Source: Pseudomonas sp. p1(2021b)
Lineage (GTDB): Bacteria; Pseudomonadota; Gammaproteobacteria; Pseudomonadales; Pseudomonadaceae
Assembly: GCF_020151015.1 (NCBI RefSeq)
Contig: NZ_CP083746.1
Span: 2,323,001-2,387,000, forward strand
Length of the DNA stretch: 64,000 nucleotides
Direction: 5' to 3'
Shown here: one piece after another, positions 9,252-17,638 of the stretch
Numbering within the stretch: the stretch's first letter is position 1
Layout of the letters: every line of letters starts with the position of its first letter
The notes under the pieces: generated by a model
What the model saw: only the letters and a program-made list of their open reading frames with translations
Database searches by the model: none
Told to the model about the DNA's origin: nothing
Program-made: the position numbers and the translations under genes

Positions 9252-9464
9252 GCAAAAGTAGGTCGCCGTAAAGGCGAAAAGGTGAGTGAGCGCCTCCATG
9301 GCGAATGGAGTTTTCGCGATTCCCATGCGCTCGGTGTTTGTTGAATCGTTGGTGTTGATTTAAGCGAACAGTTCGTTTGCGATGGCGACGCACACTCACC
9401 TTTCCGCCCTTACGGCGGGTCACTTTTTGTCAAACGCGACAAAAAGTAACCAAAAAACGCTGGC
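9252..9464. repeat. Inner part of the palindromic repeat, between the two insertion sequences
   Basis: This gap without a gene is structured. GTCGCCGTAAAGGCG through AGGTGAGTG (about 9261-9287) pairs with CACTCACCTTTCCGCC through ACGGCGG (about 9393-9418). Near 9421-9448 the sequence ACTTTTTGTC ... GACAAAAAGT forms a second side hairpin, matching in form the one split by the IS3-like element. AAAAAACGCTGGC at 9453-9464 pairs with GCCAGCGGTTTTT at 7597-7609. It continues the host repeat; no protein is predicted. Confidence 0.8.
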
Positions 9465-10766
9465 GGTATGACTCACCCAGATGGGTTACAAATCAGTTCA
9501 CGCACATAGGTAACAGTCTTTAACTGGCAAGGTCGGTTTTCGAGGATCTGACCATGCCGTGGCGAGAGCTAACACCTATGGACCTGAAAATGCTTTTCAT
9601 CGCGGACTACCTGCAGGGGCCGCCTAGCTTCAGCGCCCTGTGTGAGGCCTACGAGATCAGTCGAAAGACCGGCTACAAATGGGTCGAGCGATACGAGAAA
9701 GAGGGCCCGGCAGGCTTGGAGGAGCGCAGCCGACGCCGGTTGACCCAGGACTGGGTTGTACCCGTTGCGGTCCGCGAGGCCATTGTGGAACTGCGCGGTC
9801 AGGGGGAGACGGTGCCTGGGCCCAAAAAAATCCAGGCAGCGTTGCAGGAGCGCTTTCCTGATCAGGCGCCACCCTCAAAGACCGCGATCTACAACATCCT
9901 CAAGAAAGCCGAACTGATCAAGCCGCGGCGTCTACGTCAGCGTGTGGCCATCTATCCCAAGCCACTGGAAAAAGCGGAGTTGCCCAATCAGCTGTTCAGT
10001 GCGGACTACAAGGGCCAGTTCCGCACAGGGGCAGGCGTCTGGTGCTATCCGTTGACGATCATGGATCACGCCAGTCGCTTCTTGCTTGCCTGCCACAGCA
10101 TGGCAAACACGAACTTCCTGGAAACGCAGGCGGTATTTACTGATGTATTCCGTGAAAATGGGCTGCCTGAGCGTATCCGAACCGACAACGGCGTACCGTT
10201 CGCCAGCAAAGGACGCGCAGGTCTTTCCCAACTGTCGATCTGGTGGTTGCGTCTGGGCATTATTCCCGAGCGCATCGCACCTGGCAGACCTGAGCAGAAT
10301 GGCCGGCATGAACGCATGCATCGGACTCTCAAGAGCACGCTCCCATCGCCACCAGCAATAGCATGGGAGGCTCAACAACGGCACTTTGATCGGTTTCGGC
10401 AGCATTACAATTACGAACGGTTGCACGAAGCCTTGGAACAAAGAACGCCGGCGTCCTGTTACCAACCTTCGCCGCGCCCATTCCCTGAAAAGCTGCCTGA
10501 GATGATTTATCCCAGCCATATCGAGAGCTTGCCAATTGACGGTTGCGGCATCGTCAGCCGCCGAGGCTTGAGGATCTACGTAGGTTACGTACTGAAGCAC
10601 CAGACCATTGGGCTGGAGCAAGTTGGAGACGGACTCTGGGATGTTATTTTCGGTCCAATCGTCCTCGGTAGGATCGATGTGCGTGATGCCATTGATGGCT
10701 ATGTGACGCTCAAGGTGTCACCTATGTGAGTGAACTTTTATGTAACCCATGTGGGTGACCCGTACA
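9465..10766 (+). mobile_element. IS481-family insertion sequence (about 1302 bp)
   Basis: The transposase gene is flanked by long inverted repeats: 9473-9512 and 10718-10758 share the motifs TTACCTATGTG and TGTAACCCATnTGGGTGA in opposite orientation. Each end carries the motif twice, a layout common in this IS group. TGGC at 9461-9464 and again at 10767-10770 gives a 4-bp target duplication, and removing the element restores the continuous arm A' of the host repeat. The transposase stop codon lies in the right end repeat. Confidence 0.82.
9554..10729 (+). CDS. IS481-family transposase
   Basis: This 391-residue integrase-core transposase starts MPWRELTPMDLK. A helix-turn-helix lies at about residues 25-45 (ALCEAYEISRKTGYKWVERY), then an HTH_29-like region, then the rve core with D151 (SADYKGQF), D211 (RTDNG) and a glutamate in the RPEQNGRHERMHRTLK segment (247 or 253). 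A C-terminal Mu-type beta domain follows. The frame is uninterrupted. Confidence 0.93.
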   Translation: MPWRELTPMDLKMLFIADYLQGPPSFSALCEAYEISRKTGYKWVERYEKEGPAGLEERSRRRLTQDWVVPVAVREAIVELRGQGETVPGPKKIQAALQERFPDQAPPSKTAIYNILKKAELIKPRRLRQRVAIYPKPLEKAELPNQLFSADYKGQFRTGAGVWCYPLTIMDHASRFLLACHSMANTNFLETQAVFTDVFRENGLPERIRTDNGVPFASKGRAGLSQLSIWWLRLGIIPERIAPGRPEQNGRHERMHRTLKSTLPSPPAIAWEAQQRHFDRFRQHYNYERLHEALEQRTPASCYQPSPRPFPEKLPEMIYPSHIESLPIDGCGIVSRRGLRIYVGYVLKHQTIGLEQVGDGLWDVIFGPIVLGRIDVRDAIDGYVTLKVSPM

Positions 10767-10945
10767 TGGCTCCTGCATCCGGCCCCTGCGCTGCGCTCCG
10801 GGGTTCCCTCGCTCCAGCCTTGCTCCGGCGGGGCGCGGCGAAGGGCCATCCATGGCCCTGCGCCGCTTGCCAGGCATCCCTGCCTGGCACCCACCTGCAC
10901 AAGGCTTCCACTCGGCCTCCTGACGTCGCGTTTGGCGGCGCCTGG
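10767..10945 (-). repeat. Right outer arm (A') of the palindromic repeat
   Basis: This is the reverse complement of 7421-7600. It begins TGGCTCCTGCATCC, directly after the IS481 element, and ends GGCGGCGCCTGG. With the inner part at 9252-9464 it makes a ~0.6 kb element once both insertion sequences are removed. Confidence 0.85.
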
Positions 10946-11012
10946 GCTGGCGGCGTTTATTCAGTAGGAATGACGGTGATCTTTCGATCGTAATCGGGGG
11001 GGCAAGCCCCCT

Positions 11013-11041
11013 TCATAGAACAACGCATAACTCATTGATTT
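11013..11041 (-). repeat. Right arm of the 29-bp inverted repeat
   Basis: It is an exact reverse complement of 7281-7309. Between arm A' and here (10946-11012) only a short C-run hairpin (GGGGGGCAAGCCCCC) is seen. From 11042 to 11104 there is a degraded REP-like CTGTGGGA/TCCCACAG pair that may act as terminator of the TerC gene. Confidence 0.85.
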
Positions 11042-11104
11042 TACAGGGGCTGTGGGATCGCCGCACCGCCACTCCCACAGATCAGCGACACACACTCGTT
11101 GGGT

Positions 11105-12166
11105 TCAGGGCGCTCCGGTCTTCTCTTCCTGCGGCGCCTGGGTAGTGGCCTGCTTGGGCGGCCGCGCATCGCCATCCCGGGCCGTGGACGGGGAAGCGGC
11201 GCGGGTCTTGAACAGCGACAACAGTACCCCGCCTAGCAGCAACCCGAACGTCACGCCCAGCGACAGTAACGCCGGTACCTTGCCGACCATGCCGTGGTAG
11301 AAGATCTTGCAGCCGATGAAGATCAACACCAATGCCAGCGCGTACTTGAGGTAGACGAAACGGTGCATCAGCGCCGCAAGGGCGAAGTACAACGAACGCA
11401 GCCCGAGGATGGCGAAGATGTTCGAGGTGTAGACGATGAACGGGTCCTGGGTGATGGCGAAGATGGCCGGCACGCTGTCCACGGCGAACACCAGGTCCGC
11501 CAGCTCGATCAGCACCAAGGCCAGGAACAGCGGTGTGGCATGGCGCAGGGCGGTGCTGTGGCCGGGCGGGGTGAGCCGCACGAAGAAATGTGGGCCGTGG
11601 ATCTGCTCGGTGACCCGCATGTGCCGGCGCACGAAGCGCAGCACCGGGTTATTGGCCAGGTCGGGGTGGCTGTCTTCCTTCGACAGGGCCATCTTCACCC
11701 CGGTGAACAGCAGGAAGGCGCCGAACAGATACAGCACCCAGGCGAAGTGCTGCACCAGCGCCGCGCCCACGCCGATCATGATCGCCCGCAGGAATACCAC
11801 GCCGAGGATGCCCCAGAACAACACCCGATGTTGGTAGCGGCGGGGGATGGCGAAGAAGCCGAAGATCATCGCCATGACGAACACGTTGTCCATCGACAGC
11901 GACTGTTCCACCAGGAACCCGGTGTAGAACTCCAGCGCCGACTGGGCACCGAGCTCGTACCAGACCCACGCCCCGAACAGTACGCCCACGCTGAAATAGC
12001 CGGCATACAGCAGCAGGCTTTCGCGCATTTCGATTTCCCGGTCCTTGCGGTGCAGCACGCCAAGGTCCAGCACCAGCAAGGCGATGACGATGGCGACGAA
12101 CACCAGCCACAACCAGGCGCTGGTACCGAGGAATGGGGTGGTGAGGAATGTGAGCAGAGCCGTCAT
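11105..12166 (-). CDS. TerC/Alx-family integral membrane protein
   Basis: This 353-residue protein has eight or nine hydrophobic segments and the TerC landmarks: an acidic membrane motif SMDNVFV, later ELADLVFAVDSVPAIFAIT, and SNIFAILGLRSLYF. Family members (Alx, MeeF) export Mn2+ or take part in metalation of exported proteins. The start at 12166 (MTALLTFL) has a strong AAGGAGGGG site; the longer frame to 12250 is not needed. The 163-bp leader upstream was searched by eye for a Mn2+ riboswitch and none was evident. Confidence 0.9.
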   Translation of the reverse strand: MTALLTFLTTPFLGTSAWLWLVFVAIVIALLVLDLGVLHRKDREIEMRESLLLYAGYFSVGVLFGAWVWYELGAQSALEFYTGFLVEQSLSMDNVFVMAMIFGFFAIPRRYQHRVLFWGILGVVFLRAIMIGVGAALVQHFAWVLYLFGAFLLFTGVKMALSKEDSHPDLANNPVLRFVRRHMRVTEQIHGPHFFVRLTPPGHSTALRHATPLFLALVLIELADLVFAVDSVPAIFAITQDPFIVYTSNIFAILGLRSLYFALAALMHRFVYLKYALALVLIFIGCKIFYHGMVGKVPALLSLGVTFGLLLGGVLLSLFKTRAASPSTARDGDARPPKQATTQAPQEEKTGAP

Positions 12167-12329
12167 GAGCCCCTCCTTGAATGTCGACGTTGCATGGCAA
12201 CAGTGATCCGACATGGCGGCTCGGCAGCCGTCAGAGGGGCCCGGTATCACATGGGTGTGAGCCTAGACCGGTTTTCCGGCGCTGCCGAATGGCAGGCTGT
12301 TACATTTTTTTGCGCCGATGGCCCAGGCT

Positions 12330-13637
12330 TCAGTACACCCATACTTCGACCCTTTGGTTACGCAAACGTCCCTTTTGTTGATCGTTGCCGGCCACCGGCA
12401 ATTCGTCGCCCAGGCCGGCCACTTCCCTCACTTCGACACCATGACGGGCCAGTGCGCGGCGCACGGCCATGGCCCGCAGGCGCGAGAGCAGGGCGGCACG
12501 CCCGGGCGTTGCCTTGGGGTCGCCAAAGCCGACCAGCACGACCTGGTGATCGAGCTTGCCGGCCTGGCGCAGGTAGTCGGCGACCCGCTGGACATCGCGC
12601 AACGCCTTGTTGTCGAGGTTGGCACTGCCGGCCTGGAAGCGGAAGCTGACGGTCAGGCGCTGGGCCTGGCTGGCCAGGGTGCGGTAGCGCGCCGGCATGT
12701 CCGCCAGGGGGGACACCGGCAGGGCCTTGACCTGCTGGGAGACGAAGCCCTGGCGGGCGACGATCGCCTGGCCTGCCGGACTCTGGGTGAACTCGGCCAG
12801 GGCCCGTGCCAGCGGGGTGGGGTGGGCGGGCAAGTAGAAGAACAGGCGGCGCGACAGCGGGTAGTCTTCACTGGCCACCCGGGCACGGGTCGGCAGCAGG
12901 GCCGGGGCGTCACCCTCGGCGATGGCCAGGACCTTGGCGCCATGCACGGCCGTCAAGGTACTGAAACCAATGGCCTGGCGGTCGGCCTTGACCCGCTCGG
13001 CCAGTGCCTCGCTGGATTCGAAGCGCTGCGCCTGGGGCGCCAGGGCCTGATGGCCTGGCTCCAGCACCAAGGCCTTGAAGGTTTCGAAGGTGCCGGAGCG
13101 ATCATCGCGGGCATACAGGCGGATCGCACCGCCGGCCACGCCCAACTGCTCCCAGCGCTGCACCTGGCCGGAAAACACCTGCGCCAACTGGGTGATGGCC
13201 AGCTGCGACAGGGGGTTGCCTGGGTGGACGATCACGGCCACGCCATCCAGGCCGATGACCTGCTCCGAGGCCTTGTCGCGCAGGTCGCCCAACGCCTGCA
13301 GGCCCTGGGCCTCGCTGTCGGTGATGGGGCGGGAGGCGGCGGCCAGGTCGGCCTCGGCGTTGGCCAAAGCGGCGAAACCGGTGCTGGAGCCGTGGGCGGC
13401 GATATCGATGTGCAGGGGCTGGCCTTGGGCATTCAGGGCGCGGATCTGGGTTTCGTTGGTGTGCTCGCCCGGCGCCTGTTCGATGGCCGTGGCGCCCTGG
13501 GCCTCGAGCAGGCCCCGGACCAGGGCCGGGGCCAGGGCGGCGCCGATGGTGTTGGAGCCCTGGATGCGCAACTGCAACGGCTCGGCCAGGGCTAGCAGGG
13601 GCAGCAAGCAGCAGAGCAAGGCAAGGAGGCGGGGCAT
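12330..13637 (-). CDS. Periplasmic PstS-like phosphate-binding domain joined to an OmpA-like domain
   Basis: This 435-residue secreted protein begins with a signal peptide (LLALLCCLLPLLALA, cleavage near residue 20). Then comes a PBP-like_2 (PstS) domain to about residue 290, with IQGSNTIG at its start and SRPITDSE, GLDGVAVIVHPGNPL and RDDRSGTFETFK further on. The last ~110 residues are an OmpA/MotB peptidoglycan-binding domain (FRFQAGSANLDNKALRDVQRVADYL ... LRNQRVEVWVY). It may tether a ligand-binding lobe to the cell wall. ATG 13637 (AGGG seven bases upstream) was preferred over 13655. It is not next to a pst operon. Confidence 0.88.
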   Translation of the reverse strand: MPRLLALLCCLLPLLALAEPLQLRIQGSNTIGAALAPALVRGLLEAQGATAIEQAPGEHTNETQIRALNAQGQPLHIDIAAHGSSTGFAALANAEADLAAASRPITDSEAQGLQALGDLRDKASEQVIGLDGVAVIVHPGNPLSQLAITQLAQVFSGQVQRWEQLGVAGGAIRLYARDDRSGTFETFKALVLEPGHQALAPQAQRFESSEALAERVKADRQAIGFSTLTAVHGAKVLAIAEGDAPALLPTRARVASEDYPLSRRLFFYLPAHPTPLARALAEFTQSPAGQAIVARQGFVSQQVKALPVSPLADMPARYRTLASQAQRLTVSFRFQAGSANLDNKALRDVQRVADYLRQAGKLDHQVVLVGFGDPKATPGRAALLSRLRAMAVRRALARHGVEVREVAGLGDELPVAGNDQQKGRLRNQRVEVWVY

Positions 13638-13755
13638 CCTGGGACCCTGTGGCATGGCGTTGGGCTGCAGATTACGACAGGGCGGTGACCGAAAGATGAC
13701 AGCGATGTCGCCTGTGCAAGCCCGCTCCTACAGAGTTGGCAGTGTCCTCGGGGGC

Positions 13756-14361
13756 TCAGAACGTCGGCGGCGTGATCACCCAGATCACCACGGCATCCTC
13801 GTCCCCGGGGTTGCCATAGCGGTGTGGTTCCTGGCTGGAGAAGCTGAAGCTGTCGCCTTCGTTCAGCTGGAAATAACGCTCGCCCACCCACAGCTCGAAA
13901 CGGCCCGATAGCAAATACCCAGCTTCCTCGCCCTCATGGCTGTAGCTTTCCTGGCTGTAGGTGCCCGGTGGAAAGCGCGAGTGGAGGATTTCCAGCTGGC
14001 GGTTGGGCTGGGGCGTGAGCAGTTGGTCGACGATGCCGTCCTCGTAATGCACGCTCAGGCGGCTGTTGCGGCGCACCACGTAGCCTTGGTCTTCAGGGGC
14101 GGTGCTGGCTTCGCTGGCGAAGAACCACTGGATGGTCACGCCCAGGCTGCGGGCGATGTTGAACAGCGCCGGGATCGACGGGTAGGAGAGGTTGCGCTCC
14201 AGCTGGCTGATGTAGCCGGCGGTCAGCTCGCTCTGCTTGGCCAGCTCTGCCAGGGTCATGCCGCGGCGTTTGCGCAGGCCACGGATGCGGGTGCCGAGAA
14301 AATGCGGGGCCGCGCCACCTGCTTCGGCGGCGGGCGTCGGCGTCATGGGTTGCTCGCTCAT
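13756..14361 (-). CDS. XRE-family regulator with C-terminal cupin
   Basis: This 201-residue protein has an N-terminal lambda-repressor-like helix-turn-helix (about residues 23-78; MTLAELAKQSELTAGYISQLERN) and a C-terminal cupin_2 domain (about 120-198; HEGEEAGYLLSGRFELWVGE, GDSFSFSSQEPHRYGNPG). Such proteins (PuuR type) regulate amine, amino acid or aldehyde catabolism with a small-molecule ligand in the cupin. It lies 40 bp downstream of the old-yellow-enzyme gene on the same strand, so the two are likely one operon. The start could also be 14376. Confidence 0.88.
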   Translation of the reverse strand: MSEQPMTPTPAAEAGGAAPHFLGTRIRGLRKRRGMTLAELAKQSELTAGYISQLERNLSYPSIPALFNIARSLGVTIQWFFASEASTAPEDQGYVVRRNSRLSVHYEDGIVDQLLTPQPNRQLEILHSRFPPGTYSQESYSHEGEEAGYLLSGRFELWVGERYFQLNEGDSFSFSSQEPHRYGNPGDEDAVVIWVITPPTF

Positions 14362-14401
14362 TGGGCGTCGGTCCATCGGGAAAGCGGCAGTATGACCAGC
14401 C

Positions 14402-16354
14402 TCAGAGCGCCCAGGCAACCGTCAGGCCGTCATGGATCGCCTCCTCGACGGTGCGTGGCGCCAGGCAGTCGCCGACGCGCCTGACCTCGACCAGCCCGGC
14501 CAGCTCCTCGCCCAAGGTGTCCTGGGGTTGGTGGCCCAGGCACAAGACCAGAGTGTCGATACCTTCGAAGATCATCGGCTCGCCGCTGGCGGTGTGCAGC
14601 AGGTAGACGGTGTTGTCATCGCAGCCGTAGAGGCGGGCATAGGGCGTGATCGCAATGCCCAGGCGGTGCAGCTCGCCGGCCATCTGGTCGCGCACGTACA
14701 GCGGCAGGTTTTCGCCGCAGTGGGTGCCGTTGACCGCCAGTTGCACCTGGTGCCCCTCGCGCACCAGGCGTTCGGCGATGCCTGGGCCGATCCAGTCGCT
14801 GCGCCAGTCCACCACCAGCACCGAGCGCCCCAGGGTGGCCTGGTTGCGCAACACCTGCCAGGCGTCCACTACCTGCATCTGGCCGTCGCGCTCGAACGCA
14901 GGCCAGTAGGGCGTGGCGCCGGTGGCGGCGATCACCAGGTCCGGGCGCTCGCGCTCGACCAGGGCGCGGTCGACCCGGGTATTGCGCACCACGCGCACCC
15001 CGGCCAGTTCCATCTCCCGTTGCAGGTTGGTGCTGGCGCCACCGAATTCGCTGCGCCGGGGCAGCAGCTGGGCCAGCAGTACCTGGCCGCCCAACTGCGG
15101 GCCGGCCTCGTACAAGGTCACCTCATGGCCGCGTGCGGCCGCCACCGCGGCGGCCTTCATGCCGGCCGGGCCACCGCCGGCGACCATCACCCGCTTGGGC
15201 GCGGTGGTGCGTTGCAGCGTGCCGTATTGCAGCTCGCGACCGGTTTCCGGGTGCTGGATGCAGGAGATCGGCAGGCCGCGGTGGAAGTGGCCGATGCAGG
15301 CCTGGTTGCAGGCGATGCAGGCGCGCACGTCCTCGACCTGGCCGCGTTCGGTCTTGGTCGGCATCTGCGGGTCGCAGATCAAGGCGCGTGTCATGCCGCA
15401 GACATCGGCCTGGCCACGGGCAAGGATCAGCTCGGCCTCCTGGGGCTGGTTGATGCGGCCGGTGACGAACAGCGGGATGTCCAGGCTCGCCTTGAAGGTG
15501 CCGGCTTCGCGGGCCAGATAGGCCGGCTCGATGGCCATGGGCGGGACGATATGCACCGCGCCGCCGAGCGACGCGGAGGTGCCAGCGACGATATGCAGGT
15601 AGTCGATCTCGCCTTGCAGGGCCAGGGCGGCCAGCAGCGATTCGTCCTCGGTCAGGCCCTCGGGGTCACGTTCGTCGGCACTGATGCGCAGGCCGACGAT
15701 GAAGTCCTCGCCGGTCGCCGCGCGTACCGCCGCCAGCACCTCGCGCACGAAGCGCAGGCGCTGCTCCAGGCCGCCGTTGTAACCGTCGGTGCGGCGATTG
15801 ACCCGCGGGTTGAGGAACTGCGCCGGCAGGTAGCCGTGGCTGGCCACCACCTCCACGCCATCCAGGCCGGCCTGGTACAGGCGACGGGCGGCCGCGGCGT
15901 AGCCCTGGACGATTTCGTCGATCATCGCCTGGTCCAGCGCCCGGGGCATCACCCGGAAGCGTTCGTTGGGCACTGCCGAAGCCGAATAGGCCACCGCCAG
16001 CAGGCCGTCGGCCGTTTCCATGATCTCGCGACCGGGGTGGAACAGCTGCGACAGCACCACCGTGCCGTGCGTGTGGCAGGCCTCGGCCAGGCGCCGGTAG
16101 CCCTCGATGCAGGCATCGTCGGTGGCCATCAGTACGTGGGAGGTATAGCGCGCGCTGTCGTGTACGCCGGCCACCTGCAACACGATCAAGCCGGCACCGC
16201 CCTCGGCGCGGGCACGGTGGTAGGCGATCAGCTTGTCGTTGACCAGGTTGTCGGTGGGCAGGCAGGTGTCATGCCCGGTGGACATGATGCGGTTCTTCAG
16301 GCATTTGCCACGGATCTGCAACGGCTCGAACAGGTGGGCGAAGGCGGTCGACAT
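14402..16354 (-). CDS. NADH:flavin oxidoreductase with FeS and FAD/NAD domains (2,4-dienoyl-CoA reductase / N-methylproline demethylase type)
   Basis: This 650-residue three-part enzyme has an old-yellow-enzyme FMN barrel at residues 1 to about 335 (SHGYLPAQFLNPRVNRRTDGYNGGLEQR). A 4Fe-4S cysteine set C-X2-C-X3-C-X11-C follows near 345-365, then a FAD/NAD(P) module starting VMVAGGGPAGMKA. The build equals that of FadH, trimethylamine dehydrogenase and the stachydrine/N-methylproline demethylases. The local context (cupin regulator, polyamine-like binding protein) favours demethylation of a nitrogen compound over dienoyl-CoA reduction, but this is inference. Confidence 0.85.
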   Translation of the reverse strand: MSTAFAHLFEPLQIRGKCLKNRIMSTGHDTCLPTDNLVNDKLIAYHRARAEGGAGLIVLQVAGVHDSARYTSHVLMATDDACIEGYRRLAEACHTHGTVVLSQLFHPGREIMETADGLLAVAYSASAVPNERFRVMPRALDQAMIDEIVQGYAAAARRLYQAGLDGVEVVASHGYLPAQFLNPRVNRRTDGYNGGLEQRLRFVREVLAAVRAATGEDFIVGLRISADERDPEGLTEDESLLAALALQGEIDYLHIVAGTSASLGGAVHIVPPMAIEPAYLAREAGTFKASLDIPLFVTGRINQPQEAELILARGQADVCGMTRALICDPQMPTKTERGQVEDVRACIACNQACIGHFHRGLPISCIQHPETGRELQYGTLQRTTAPKRVMVAGGGPAGMKAAAVAAARGHEVTLYEAGPQLGGQVLLAQLLPRRSEFGGASTNLQREMELAGVRVVRNTRVDRALVERERPDLVIAATGATPYWPAFERDGQMQVVDAWQVLRNQATLGRSVLVVDWRSDWIGPGIAERLVREGHQVQLAVNGTHCGENLPLYVRDQMAGELHRLGIAITPYARLYGCDDNTVYLLHTASGEPMIFEGIDTLVLCLGHQPQDTLGEELAGLVEVRRVGDCLAPRTVEEAIHDGLTVAWAL

Positions 16355-16536
16355 GCGCGCAGCTCCGGTGAGTTGTTGTTTTACGTCATGAAAGTGTAGC
16401 TCCAGTAAAAAATCAACTTGTTTTTTTACTTGCTCGCGACTAGCGTTCCCTTCGACCCCTCAAGCAGGGGCGCCTCACAACAACAAGAAAGCGGGCCTTG
16501 GCTGTACCGGCCAGGCACCGGCAGGAGGAACCAGCG
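16355..16536. promoter_or_regulatory. Divergent promoter region of the oxidoreductase and binding-protein genes
   Basis: A 182-bp gap between divergent starts contains an AT-rich segment (about 16376-16432) with ATGAAAGTG, GTAAAAAATCAAC and TTTTTTTAC tracts. It is likely to hold both promoters and the cupin regulator's operator. No clean palindrome stands out. Confidence 0.45.
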
Positions 16537-17580
16537 ATGAATGCATTTCCCCGCAGGACCGGCTTTTGCGCACTGCTGTTGGCCTTGGGCCTGGGCAGTG
16601 TGCAAGCGGCGCCGCAGATGGTCGTGGTCGGCTATGGTGGTGCAGGCCAGAAAGCCCAAGATGTGGCGATCTTCCAGCCTTTCAGTGCCCAGGACGGCAG
16701 CAAGCTGATCCAGAGCGAATACAACGGCGAGATGGCCCGTATCCAGGTGATGGCCGATACCGGGAATGTCGATTGGGATGTGGTGCAGATCGAAGGCCCG
16801 GACCTGATGCGTGGGTGCGACGAGGGCATCTACGAGCGCCTGGACTGGCAGCAACTGGGCGGTACTTCCGAGCTGATACCTGATGCGGCCCAGGATTGCG
16901 GTTCGGCGGCACTGGTATGGAGCGTGGCAATTGCCTACGACCGGAGCAAGCTGGCCCAGGCGCCGACTTCCTGGGCGGATTTCTGGGACGTGAAGAAATA
17001 CCCCGGCAAGCGCGGCCTGCGCAAACGCGCGGTATACAACCTGGAGTTCGCTTTGCTGGCCGACGGCGTCAAGGTCGAGGACGTATACAAGGTCCTGGCC
17101 ACTCCGGCAGGCGTCGAGCGCGCTTTCGCCAAGCTGACCGAGCTCAAGCCGTACATCCAGTGGTGGGATGCCGGCGCCCAGCCGCCCCAGTGGCTGGCCG
17201 CGGGCGATGTGGTGATGACGTCCACCTATAGTGGCCGCATCGCCGTGGCCGCGCAGCAGGGCAGCCCGCTGGCGGTGGTCTGGCCGGGCAGCCTGTATGG
17301 TATGGACTATTGGGCGATCATCAAGGGGTCCAGGCATGCCGATCAGGCGCGGCGGCTGATCGCCTACGCCAACCAGCCCGATACCCAGGTGCGTTACGTC
17401 GAGCAGATCCCTTATGGCCCGACCAATACCCAGGCTGCGGCCAAGCTCGACCCTGGGCTGGCCAGCTGGGTGCCGACCTCGCCCGAGAACCTCAAGGGCG
17501 CGCTGGCCATGGATGTGGCGTTCTGGGTCGACCATGGCGAAGAGCTGGAGCAGCGGTTCAACGCCTGGGCCAGCAAGTGA
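16537..17580 (+). CDS. Extracellular solute-binding protein, PotD/PotF-like
   Basis: This 347-residue periplasmic binding protein has a signal peptide (FCALLLALGLGSVQAA, cleavage near residue 24). The mature part starts PQMVVVGYGGAGQKAQ and carries SBP_bac_8-type landmarks (ALVWSVAIAYDRSKLAQAPTSWADFWD, YWAIIKGSRHADQA). The family binds putrescine, spermidine or related amines for ABC import. No permease or ATPase gene is next to it, so it must share a distant transporter. GGAGGA precedes ATG 16537. Confidence 0.88.
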   Translation: MNAFPRRTGFCALLLALGLGSVQAAPQMVVVGYGGAGQKAQDVAIFQPFSAQDGSKLIQSEYNGEMARIQVMADTGNVDWDVVQIEGPDLMRGCDEGIYERLDWQQLGGTSELIPDAAQDCGSAALVWSVAIAYDRSKLAQAPTSWADFWDVKKYPGKRGLRKRAVYNLEFALLADGVKVEDVYKVLATPAGVERAFAKLTELKPYIQWWDAGAQPPQWLAAGDVVMTSTYSGRIAVAAQQGSPLAVVWPGSLYGMDYWAIIKGSRHADQARRLIAYANQPDTQVRYVEQIPYGPTNTQAAAKLDPGLASWVPTSPENLKGALAMDVAFWVDHGEELEQRFNAWASK

Positions 17581-17638
17581 TGGGTTGATATCCGGGGCCG
17601 CGCAGCGGCCTCATCATTCACAAATCAGGACAATGCCA

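Noticed and set aside
12167..12329. Mn2+ riboswitch (yybP-ykoY type) upstream of the TerC gene
   Set aside because: No conserved core or the expected paired loops could be found by eye.
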